Assembly: GCF_004769555.1 (NCBI RefSeq)
Contig: NZ_RQFY01000004.1
Coordinates: 248,001-312,000 of the forward strand
Reading direction: 5' to 3'
Length of the DNA: 64,000 nucleotides
Source of the DNA: Leptospira koniambonensis
GTDB taxonomy: Bacteria; Spirochaetota; Leptospiria; Leptospirales; Leptospiraceae
In this document: piece by piece, positions 56,970 to 64,000 of the stretch
How the letters are laid out: every line of letters begins with the position of its first letter
How positions within the stretch are numbered: the first letter of the stretch is position 1
The notes under the pieces: model-generated
Seen by the model: only the letters and a program-made list of their open reading frames with translations
What the model was told of the DNA's origin: nothing
Database searches by the model: none
Made by a program: the position numbers and the translations under genes

Positions 56970-57746
56970 TCAAATTTTTGATATAGTACCTTTAGAAGAA
57001 GATTCCAAGAAATCAGGAGCCATTTCATCCTTTAGATCCACTCCAGATATACCCCGTCTGAGAGATTCTGAAAGTAAATAAGCGGTTTTTAAGGATGCCT
57101 TACGGAAATCTAAGCCATCTGGGCGTATATTCGAAATACAATTTCGGCTCTCATCTGTTTTGCCTAACTTAGGATCAAAGGTTAGATACATTCCCAAACT
57201 ATCCGCAGAAGTAAGCCCCGGCCTTTCCCCAATGAGCAGCACTACTGCCTTGGCTCCTAATATTTCCCCTATCTCGTCTCCAATTGCGACCCTTCCTAAC
57301 TTTCCTAAAACGAATGGAGCAATCTTATATTTTTGTTCGGTTAGGATTGGCACCAAAACTTGTAAGAATGATATAAGGTTTGAATCAACGGCTTTTGCGG
57401 AAAGTCCATCTATTCCAATCAACGCAAGATCATATTTGCCTTTTTTAGATTCTAATCTAGATCGAGAAGGTTCAGAGATCCTGCGGCCTAGATCTGGTCT
57501 GAGTAAATATTCTTCTCTACTTTTTGCTAAACTTTCTACTTTTACAATCTCGCTTCCAATTGGTTGGAAAATTTTTTCGAGTCCCATGTTTATCGTATCA
57601 AAATCTGGTTCTAGTAATACTGCATCTCTTGCTCTTGCATGATCCAATCTAAATTTTAATAATTCAGAAGTTGGAATAGAACCACCGGATCTTCCAATTC
57701 CAATTCTTGCAGAAGTTAGACTTTTCCAAAATTCTTTAGGATTCAT
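56970..57746 (-). CDS. eutC: Ethanolamine ammonia-lyase small subunit
   Basis: 258 residues. It has the EutC layout: RIGIGRSGGSIPTSELLKFRLDHARARDAV split at the start, DLALIGIDGLSAKAVD, and VLLIGERPGLTSADSLGMYLTF in the coenzyme-binding part. With EutB it converts ethanolamine to acetaldehyde and ammonia using adenosylcobalamin. Its ATG overlaps the eutB stop (ATGA). It is the last gene of the operon. Confidence 0.94.
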   Translation of the reverse strand: MNPKEFWKSLTSARIGIGRSGGSIPTSELLKFRLDHARARDAVLLEPDFDTINMGLEKIFQPIGSEIVKVESLAKSREEYLLRPDLGRRISEPSRSRLESKKGKYDLALIGIDGLSAKAVDSNLISFLQVLVPILTEQKYKIAPFVLGKLGRVAIGDEIGEILGAKAVVLLIGERPGLTSADSLGMYLTFDPKLGKTDESRNCISNIRPDGLDFRKASLKTAYLLSESLRRGISGVDLKDEMAPDFLESSSKGTISKI

Positions 57747-59137
57747 CCAGCCTTATCCTCTAAAATTTCTTCGAGAAGAACTCTGTTCTGATTTTCTTTA
57801 GGCAGAAATTGTTCTGTGGATTCGAATAGCCCTTTTTCTAAAAGCCAACTTTCGAATTCAGGCGCAGGTCTTAGTCCAAAAATCTGACGTAAATATAAAG
57901 CATCATGAAAAGAAGTACTTTGATAGGACAACATCACATCATCCGCACCAGGAACCCCCATAATATAATTACATCCCGCAGCTCCAAGTAAGGTGAGCAA
58001 TGTATCCATATCGTCTTGGTCCGCATCTGCATGATTTGTATAACATACATCCACACCCATCGGAAGACCTAAAAGTTTTCCACAAAAATGATCTTCGAGC
58101 CCTGCTCTTAAGATTTGTTTTCCATTATATAAATATTCCGGGCCTATAAAGCCGACGACTGTATTCACGAGAAGCGGATCGAATTTTTTTGCTACTGCAT
58201 AAGCCCTTGCTTCTAATGTTTGTTGGTCTATACCAAAATGAGCACCGGCGGACAGGCCGCTTCCCTGCCCTGTTTCGAAATACATTACGTTATTTCCAAC
58301 AGTTCCTCTGTTTAACTCCAAAGCCATCTGTCTGGATTCTTCTAAAATATTGAGATTCACTCCAAAACTTTTGTTCAAAGCTTCGCTTCCTCCGATAGAT
58401 TGGAATACCAGATCAAGAGGGGCACCTTCTTCCATCGCTTTCATAGAAGTGGTTACATGACAGAGCACACAAGATTGAGTCGGAATGGAATATTTTTGGA
58501 TGATAGAATCCAACATCTTAAGAAGTGCGATGACTGTAGGAACATTATCCGTGGCAGGATTTATACCAATCACTGCATCGCCGCTTCCTAATAAAAGTCC
58601 GTCCAAGATACTTGCCGCAATTCCTTTGGGATCATCCGTAGGATGATTTGGCTGCAAACGTGCAGACAATCTTCCAGGAAGACCAATCGTATTTCGGAAC
58701 TTGGTTACTATAGGAGATTTTTTAGAAACCAAGATCAAATCCTGATTGGACATTAATTTAGAAACAGCAGCAGCCATTTCGGGAGTAATTCCGTCTCGGA
58801 TCTCAGAGATCAATTCTGAATCGGTATTTTCCCTTAAAAGAAAGTCACGAAACTCTCCTACTGTGAAGGAAGAAATTTTAGAGAATGCAGACCGATCATG
58901 AGAATCAAAAATTAGGCGAGTAACTTCGTCTTTTTCTCCAGGGATCAATTCTATATTCAAAAATTCTGATAGATGCAGATCGGCCAAGGCCATTTGGGCA
59001 GCGATTCTTTCTTCTTGTGTAGAAGCGGCAATCCCAGCCAATTGGTCCCCAGAACGAAGTGGACTCGCCTTAGCCAGTAAGGTTTTTAAATCAGGAAATA
59101 CGTAGGATTTCCTACCAAGAACGGTTTTATAACCCAT
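57743..59137 (-). CDS. eutB: Ethanolamine ammonia-lyase large subunit
   Basis: 464 residues, the usual EutB length. The TIM barrel shows GDAVIGINPATD, LCHVTTSMKAMEEG, FETGQGSGLSAGAHFG and GVDVCYTNHADADQDD, which bind substrate and B12. Upstream is the permease gene (85 bases), downstream eutC with a 4-base overlap. An AGGGAATC ribosome site precedes the ATG. No microcompartment or acetaldehyde dehydrogenase genes are nearby. Confidence 0.95.
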   Translation of the reverse strand: MGYKTVLGRKSYVFPDLKTLLAKASPLRSGDQLAGIAASTQEERIAAQMALADLHLSEFLNIELIPGEKDEVTRLIFDSHDRSAFSKISSFTVGEFRDFLLRENTDSELISEIRDGITPEMAAAVSKLMSNQDLILVSKKSPIVTKFRNTIGLPGRLSARLQPNHPTDDPKGIAASILDGLLLGSGDAVIGINPATDNVPTVIALLKMLDSIIQKYSIPTQSCVLCHVTTSMKAMEEGAPLDLVFQSIGGSEALNKSFGVNLNILEESRQMALELNRGTVGNNVMYFETGQGSGLSAGAHFGIDQQTLEARAYAVAKKFDPLLVNTVVGFIGPEYLYNGKQILRAGLEDHFCGKLLGLPMGVDVCYTNHADADQDDMDTLLTLLGAAGCNYIMGVPGADDVMLSYQSTSFHDALYLRQIFGLRPAPEFESWLLEKGLFESTEQFLPKENQNRVLLEEILEDKAG

Positions 59138-59222
59138 ATTGATTCCCTATTACTCTCATTCAGGATCTTTGATACTACTTACTCTAATTCTGAAAAATCT
59201 TGGGAGCAAGAAAATTGCCTTC

Positions 59223-60533
59223 CTATTTTCCAAAAATAGAAGTTCTGGCCCAGAACAATCCGCTTCCTAAAATCAAAACAAAGATCCCGAATAGGATCGG
59301 ATGTTGCCAGGCACATACAGTCAATACGATCGCAGATAAAACAAGAGCAATGGAAGGTAGAAGTTTCCCTCCTGGAACCATAAACGGTCTTTCTCTATCT
59401 GGCTGTTTTTTTCGGAGCACAAAGAAGCTAATCATGGAACAAAAGTATAAGAGCAAAGCTCCAAATGCAGACAATGTGATTAGCTCTGATGTTTTTCCAG
59501 TGCATAATGCAGCGATCCCGAAAACAGTATTTGCGATCAATGCGTTGGCAGGAGTTTTAAATTTAGGATGTATCTTGCCGAAAAATTTAGGAAGAAAGTT
59601 CGCTCTTCCAAATTCAAAACTGGCTCTTCCCCCAGCCAAAATGATTCCATGAAAGGAAGCGATCAGACCGAATAGTCCGATCGTAATTAAAAGATGGAAT
59701 GCCCAGCCGGACTCTCCATATAATTTTCGTAATGCAAGAGGCAAAGGATAGTCAGAAGCGGCGGCACCAGTTTCTGGATATACGATCATCTCCCAGCCAC
59801 CCACTCCTATAGAAGAGAAAAATACCAATCCACAAAGTACAACTAAGGTAGCTAATGCAGATCCAAATCCGATCAGTATATTTTTTTGAGGGTCTTTAGT
59901 TTCTTCTGCGACGTTTGCTACTCCTTCTATCGCCAGAAAAAACCAAACTGCAAAAGGTAAAGAAGACAAGGCACCGGTCCAACCGTTAGGCAATGGGTTG
60001 GAGGAAAACTTCTCCCAAGAAAAACTAGGAAGTGTAAGTCCTGAAAATAAAAGTAATTCAAAAACTGCTAATATAGTAATTCCAAACTCGAATGATGCTG
60101 CAAATTTTACTCCGAGTATATTCAAACTTGTAAAGAGTAAGTATGCAAATATAGCGATCCAGATCGGATCTATACCTGGCAAAAATAAAGAGAAGTAGGC
60201 TCCGATGGCGGCGGCAATCGCAGGAGGTGCAAATAAAAATTCTATCAACTGGGCGGTGCCGACGAGATAGGCCCAGGCATTTCCAAGAGCTTCTCTACCG
60301 TAATCGAATGCTCCTCCCGCTTTGGGGATCATACATGCGAGTTCTGTATAACTGAAAGAAAAACAAACATATAGCAGAATGATCAGTAAGGTGGCAATCC
60401 CCAAACCTAAGGTCCCGCCCACTGGTAGACCCAGGTTCCAGCCAAAATACATGCCTGAAATTACGTATCCGACTCCTAAACCCCAGAGTAGCCAAGGACC
60501 CAGAGTTCGACTAAATTCTTCTTTTGATTCCAT
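59223..60533 (-). CDS. Ethanolamine permease (APC superfamily)
   Basis: 436 residues with twelve predicted helices. The first helix has GLGVGYVISGMYFGWNLGLP, matching ethanolamine permeases of the Eat group, and EGVANVAEETKDPQK is the conserved cytoplasmic loop. It lies before eutB and eutC on the same strand, which supports ethanolamine as substrate. A copy of the dispersed palindrome lies 59 bases upstream. Confidence 0.85.
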   Translation of the reverse strand: MESKEEFSRTLGPWLLWGLGVGYVISGMYFGWNLGLPVGGTLGLGIATLLIILLYVCFSFSYTELACMIPKAGGAFDYGREALGNAWAYLVGTAQLIEFLFAPPAIAAAIGAYFSLFLPGIDPIWIAIFAYLLFTSLNILGVKFAASFEFGITILAVFELLLFSGLTLPSFSWEKFSSNPLPNGWTGALSSLPFAVWFFLAIEGVANVAEETKDPQKNILIGFGSALATLVVLCGLVFFSSIGVGGWEMIVYPETGAAASDYPLPLALRKLYGESGWAFHLLITIGLFGLIASFHGIILAGGRASFEFGRANFLPKFFGKIHPKFKTPANALIANTVFGIAALCTGKTSELITLSAFGALLLYFCSMISFFVLRKKQPDRERPFMVPGGKLLPSIALVLSAIVLTVCAWQHPILFGIFVLILGSGLFWARTSIFGK

Positions 60534-60591
60534 CTCTGCTGGCTACGTAGCAAGAAGTATGCCCAGATTAAATCAGCTCTTATTTCTGGGA

Positions 60592-60607
60592 TGTTGGAGT
60601 TCCCACA
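60592..60607. repeat. Dispersed 16-bp intergenic palindrome, copy 4
   Basis: TGTTGGAGTTCCCACA, between the divergent ethanolamine permease and ilvD genes. It differs from the other copies by G for A in the core. Confidence 0.45.
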
Positions 60608-60726
60608 AAGCACTACAGCAAGATCCCGCGACCAGAATCCGATTACGCGATTCGATCTCAAAACCAAGTTCGTTTCTCCAATAGTAAAAAACTCGACGTC
60701 TAAACTTGTACCAGGGAGCCTTAAAT

Positions 60727-62583
60727 ATGCCTCACTTAAGATCTCGTACTTCCACCCACGGACGCAATATGGCCGGAGCCAGAGCACTCTGGAGGGCCAC
60801 CGGTATGAAAGAAGGTGATTTTGGAAAACCGATCATCGCAATTGCAAATTCATTCACTCAATTCGTTCCAGGACATGTTCATTTAAAAGACCTAGGACAA
60901 ATGGTCGCAAGAGAAGTGGAGAAGGCAGGAGCCGTTGCTAAAGAGTTCAATACCATTGCAGTGGATGATGGTATCGCCATGGGGCATGGCGGAATGTTAT
61001 ACTCTTTGCCGAGCCGTGATCTGATCGCTGACTCAGTAGAATATATGGTCAACGCTCATACTGCGGATGCACTTATCTGTATTTCAAACTGTGATAAGAT
61101 TACACCGGGCATGCTCATGGCAGCTTTACGTTTGAACATACCAACCATATTTGTTTCCGGCGGACCAATGGAAGCTGGAAAAGTAAATTGGAATGGAGAT
61201 ATTCGTAAATTAGATTTGGTGGACGCAATGGTAGAAGCCGCCAATGAAAATGTTCCAGACGAACTTGTAGAACAAATAGAACGTTCTGCTTGTCCTACCT
61301 GCGGATCTTGTTCCGGAATGTTCACTGCAAATTCAATGAACTGTCTTACAGAAGCATTAGGACTTTCTCTTCCTGGTAACGGTTCCACATTAGCTACTCA
61401 TGCGGACAGAAAACAACTCTTCCTAACTGCAGGAAGATTGATCGTAGATCTTGCAAAAAGATATTATGAACAAGAGGATGAGTCAGTTCTTCCTAGAAAC
61501 ATTGCTACTCACGAAGCATTCCAAAATGCGATGAGCTTAGATGTAGCGATGGGAGGATCCACAAACACAGTTCTTCATATTCTTGCAGCTGCTCACGAAG
61601 CTGGGATCAATTTCAAAATGCATGATATTGATCTGATTTCCAGAAGAGTTCCTTGTGTTTGTAAAGTTGCTCCTGCTACTCAAAAATATCATATGGAAGA
61701 TGTTCATAGAGCAGGTGGAGTTATCGGAATTCTTTCAGAGTTAGATAGAGCGGGACTCATCCATAGAGATGTTCCAACAGTTCATTCTGCTACATTAGGA
61801 AAAGCTTTGGAAGAATGGGATATCGTTCGTCAGAATGCAAACTCAAAGGCATATGCTTTATTCTCTGCAGCACCTGGTGGAGTTCCTACAACAGAAGCAT
61901 TTTCCCAAGATAAACGTTGGCCTGAATTAGACTTAGATAGAGCAAACGGATGTATTAGAGATGTAGAACATGCATACTCTCAAGACGGAGGACTTGCAGT
62001 TCTTTATGGAAACATTGCGCCTGAAGGTTCTATCGTTAAGACTGCAGGAGTAGATGAATCTATCTGGAAATTCACAGGAAGAGCCAGAGTTATGGAAAGC
62101 CAAGAAGAAGCTGTGGCAAAAATCCTAGGCAACGAAGTGGTAGAAGGTGACGTAGTTGTGATCCGCTACGAAGGTCCAAAAGGTGGACCTGGAATGCAGG
62201 AAATGTTATACCCTACTTCGTATCTGAAATCCAAAGGTTTAGGAAAAGCATGTGCACTTCTAACCGATGGAAGATTCTCCGGAGGAACTTCCGGTTTATC
62301 AATTGGACATGTTTCTCCGGAAGCAGCAGCAGGCGGAATAATCGGCCTTGTAGAAGAAGGTGATATCATCGAAATAGATATTCCTGATAGATCCATTCAC
62401 TTAAGAGTGAGTGACGCAGAACTTTCGGATCGCAGAGATAAAATGCACGATAGAGGAAAAGATGCCTGGAAACCTAAGTCCAGAAAAAGAACGGTTTCTG
62501 CAGCTTTGAGAGCCTATGCAGCGATGACTACTTCTGCACATACCGGAGCTGTCAGAGACGTTAGCCAGGTAGAGCATCAATAA
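60727..62583 (+). CDS. ilvD: Dihydroxy-acid dehydratase
   Basis: 618 residues from the ATG at 60727, eight bases after AGGGAG; an ATG seven codons earlier is less likely. Iron-sulphur cysteines are in [10 protein letters not shown] and [20 protein letters not shown] and [19 protein letters not shown] complete the signature. It catalyses the penultimate step of valine and isoleucine synthesis. A strong hairpin follows the stop. Confidence 0.96.
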   Translation: MPHLRSRTSTHGRNMAGARALWRATGMKEGDFGKPIIAIANSFTQFVPGHVHLKDLGQMVAREVEKAGAVAKEFNTIAVDDGIAMGHGGMLYSLPSRDLIADSVEYMVNAHTADALICISNCDKITPGMLMAALRLNIPTIFVSGGPMEAGKVNWNGDIRKLDLVDAMVEAANENVPDELVEQIERSACPTCGSCSGMFTANSMNCLTEALGLSLPGNGSTLATHADRKQLFLTAGRLIVDLAKRYYEQEDESVLPRNIATHEAFQNAMSLDVAMGGSTNTVLHILAAAHEAGINFKMHDIDLISRRVPCVCKVAPATQKYHMEDVHRAGGVIGILSELDRAGLIHRDVPTVHSATLGKALEEWDIVRQNANSKAYALFSAAPGGVPTTEAFSQDKRWPELDLDRANGCIRDVEHAYSQDGGLAVLYGNIAPEGSIVKTAGVDESIWKFTGRARVMESQEEAVAKILGNEVVEGDVVVIRYEGPKGGPGMQEMLYPTSYLKSKGLGKACALLTDGRFSGGTSGLSIGHVSPEAAAGGIIGLVEEGDIIEIDIPDRSIHLRVSDAELSDRRDKMHDRGKDAWKPKSRKRTVSAALRAYAAMTTSAHTGAVRDVSQVEHQ

Positions 62584-62591
62584 ATTCTTGA

Positions 62592-62622
62592 TCTCATTAA
62601 AACTTAGCCGGTTTTAATGAGA
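62592..62622 (+). terminator. Perfect 12-bp hairpin after ilvD, without T-tract
   Basis: TCTCATTAAAAC pairs fully with GTTTTAATGAGA around a 7-base loop, starting 8 bases after the ilvD stop. There is no T-run after it, so it may stabilise the message end or act as a weak terminator. Confidence 0.5.
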
Positions 62623-62720
62623 CAGAACTCTATTCCTCGAGTAAGGGACGTAAAAAAATAAAAAGCCGATATTTGATAAAAAGACTGGAAACCGATCTTA
62701 AAAAATAGTAACTTCTACTT

Positions 62721-63332
62721 ATGTCGAAAATTGCCCTTACTCTCCCTTCTGTACAAACTCCCTCTGAACTGATGGATTTCCTCAAAAAGGAATCAGATAA
62801 TCCGAATTTCGACCTTTGGTTGGACCAATTGTCTGAAAGAGCAAGATCAGGAGACAAACTGGTTTGGAGTTTTTTATACCAAGCAATCAGAGAGGCAGAT
62901 TCAGGCAGATTGTCCTGGGGATTTCACAAAAGACTTCTTTCCGGGATCTTTCATATGCTTTCTCGGATCGGAGATTCTCAGTCTTATAGATTATTTATCA
63001 ATTATGTTAAGTCCTTGGACAGAACAATTCCGACTGGCGCCTTAGAACTAATCGGAGATCTAATTCCTACATTCAAAGAAATTGATATAGACGAGATTAT
63101 TTCTATCTCTTCTCTAAACGATCCATTCAAATCCGCATTCGGGATTTATGCATTAGCTCAAGTTGTTTTAGAAGACAGGATCCCTGAAGAAAAGATTGAA
63201 CAAGTAAAATCTTTCTTAAGAGATTATCATAATCCTAATTATTACTTGGATCATCTAGTAGAAAGGACTCTTGAGTTTTTAGAAAGAGATAATTCCGACA
63301 TTCTTGCTTTCGTAGAACAGCTCGCTAGTTAA
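62721..63332 (+). CDS. Soluble helical protein of unknown function
   Basis: 203 residues, almost wholly helical, with a HEAT-like rhythm of paired helices (LDQLSERARSGDKLVWSFLYQ; FHKRLLSGIFHMLSRIG). No catalytic motif or signal peptide. I do not recognise a family. A terminator lies about 90 bases after its stop. Confidence 0.65.
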   Translation: MSKIALTLPSVQTPSELMDFLKKESDNPNFDLWLDQLSERARSGDKLVWSFLYQAIREADSGRLSWGFHKRLLSGIFHMLSRIGDSQSYRLFINYVKSLDRTIPTGALELIGDLIPTFKEIDIDEIISISSLNDPFKSAFGIYALAQVVLEDRIPEEKIEQVKSFLRDYHNPNYYLDHLVERTLEFLERDNSDILAFVEQLAS

Positions 63333-63426
63333 AGCCAGGGTTTTCATTTAAGTATAACTTCTTCGTTCGAAAATTTGACTATTGCGGGCGGGTCGCGGAT
63401 AAGAAGAAGTTCCGCTCATAAAAAAA

Positions 63427-63452
63427 GGAAGTCTTTCGACTTCCTTTTTTTT
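63427..63452. terminator. Bidirectional Rho-independent terminator
   Basis: GGAAGTC pairs with GACTTCC around TTTC, with six As before and eight Ts after. It serves both the plus-strand gene and the convergent acyl-CoA dehydrogenase. Confidence 0.88.
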
Positions 63453-63476
63453 ATTCTTCAGAGTTTAAGAAGGTCC

Positions 63477-64000
63477 TTAAGCTGAGTATTGGTCCATTAG
63501 AGATTTTGCAATTACTCTAAGAGCCATAACTTCTTCTGCACCTTCAAAGATGGAGAATACACGAGCATCTACGAAGTAACGAGAAACCGCGTATTCTTCC
63601 GCGTAACCCATTCCACCGTGGATTTGCATAGCTTCTCTTGTTACCCATTCAGCAACTTTAGAAGCATAAAACTTAATCAAAGTTGCTTCCATCTGTCCTT
63701 GGTGGTTATCCAAAAGTTTTGCTACAGTATTAGTGAACTGGCGAGAAGCCTGAACGATCATCGCCATACGAGCAATTTTATACTTAGTTAGGTTATAATC
63801 GAAGATAGGTTTTTGGAAAACTTGTCTCTCTTGAGCGTAACGAAGACCAGCTTCCAAAGCCGCTTGCATCACACCGTTTGCACGAGCTGCAGTTTGAATC
63901 CTTCCACCTGAGAAACCTTCCATTTGGAAATAGAATCCTTTTCCTCTTCCTGCTTCTCCACCGATTAGGTTCTCTTCTGGAACAAAATAGTCCTCAAAAG
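63477..64000 (-). CDS. Acyl-CoA dehydrogenase (5' end outside window)
   Basis: The frame is open to the right edge, so only the C-terminal 174 codons are present. VPEENLIGGEAGRGKGFYF lies before the internal methionine at 63923, and AARANGVMQAALEAGLRYAQ, QIHGGMGYAEEYAVSRYF and IFEGAEEVMALRVIAK follow. It is therefore a standard C-terminal acyl-CoA dehydrogenase domain, not a short gene starting at that methionine. It acts in beta-oxidation or a related acyl-CoA route. Confidence 0.9.
   Translation of the reverse strand, partial: FEDYFVPEENLIGGEAGRGKGFYFQMEGFSGGRIQTAARANGVMQAALEAGLRYAQERQVFQKPIFDYNLTKYKIARMAMIVQASRQFTNTVAKLLDNHQGQMEATLIKFYASKVAEWVTREAMQIHGGMGYAEEYAVSRYFVDARVFSIFEGAEEVMALRVIAKSLMDQYSA

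Noticed and set aside
57160..57642. 160-residue plus-strand frame antisense to eutC
   Set aside because: It mirrors the reading frame of a certain gene and has a low-complexity Ser/Pro composition.
60534..60726. Cobalamin riboswitch or T-box before the ethanolamine genes or ilvD
   Set aside because: I looked for B12-box and T-box core words in the 193-base gap and found none; the only structure is the 16-bp palindrome and a short GCTACGTAGC.
63477..63923. A short independent gene starting at the methionine at 63923
   Set aside because: The frame continues upstream to the window edge with acyl-CoA dehydrogenase sequence, so it is a truncated view of a longer gene.

Overview
The window is about 40% G+C and carries markers that together point to the spirochaete genus Leptospira. 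These are lipoproteins with spirochaetal lipoboxes, OmpL47-type repeat proteins, a LipL41-family lipoprotein, the flbD-motA-motB-fliL flagellar motor block, and a compact ftsQ-ftsA-ftsZ cluster. I cannot assign a species from the sequence alone. It reads as ordinary chromosome with a few accessory patches. No phage, insertion sequence or CRISPR array is visible.

Layout. 1-2782: a large lipoprotein (minus strand, cut by the window edge), then a 1 kb AT-rich spacer. 3801-6101: an SDR / thiolase / DUF35 acyl-CoA operon behind a 20-bp near-palindrome. 6351-7500: a cytochrome c lipoprotein, a small zinc-ribbon protein and a STAS protein. 7497-12615 (minus): a glycosyltransferase, flbD, motA, motB, fliL and kdsB in one tightly packed run, preceded by an MlaD-like protein. 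12752-15924: ftsQAZ. 15954-16942: an MqsR/MqsA-type toxin-antitoxin pair. 17016-29733: mostly minus-strand housekeeping and accessory genes, including a LipL41-like lipoprotein, map, a low-molecular-weight phosphatase, a subclass B1 metallo-beta-lactamase coupled to a MORN protein, and a MarR regulator next to a thioesterase.

29907-37908: cell-envelope genes, with a LysM-FecR protein, two convergent OmpL47-repeat proteins, an Acg-type nitroreductase, TrmO and three tandem paralogous lipoproteins. 38046-41095: sppA, a membrane protein, surE and a TPR protein, followed by tRNA-Pro, tRNA-Arg and tRNA-His. 41455-45301: a MarR-acetyltransferase fusion with a perfect 13-bp inverted-repeat operator, a CPBP protease, an epimerase and thioredoxin, then a GC-rich repeat-like spacer. 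45499-53815 (minus): an acyl-CoA dehydrogenase, a GH13 glucosidase, glnD and metG. 53932-56849: genes of unknown function. 56970-60533 (minus): ethanolamine permease, eutB and eutC. 60727-64000: ilvD, an unknown gene and the end of another acyl-CoA dehydrogenase.

Themes. Fatty-acid / acyl-CoA metabolism recurs (SDR-thiolase-DUF35, thioesterase, two acyl-CoA dehydrogenases), as expected for an organism that lives on long-chain fatty acids. Envelope lipoproteins and periplasmic repeat proteins are abundant. The least expected items are the complete B1 beta-lactamase active site, the MqsRA pair with a long basic antitoxin tail, the three-gene lipoprotein family that shares TTG starts, a dispersed 16-bp intergenic palindrome in four copies, and two MarR-type genes with strong palindromes at their promoters.
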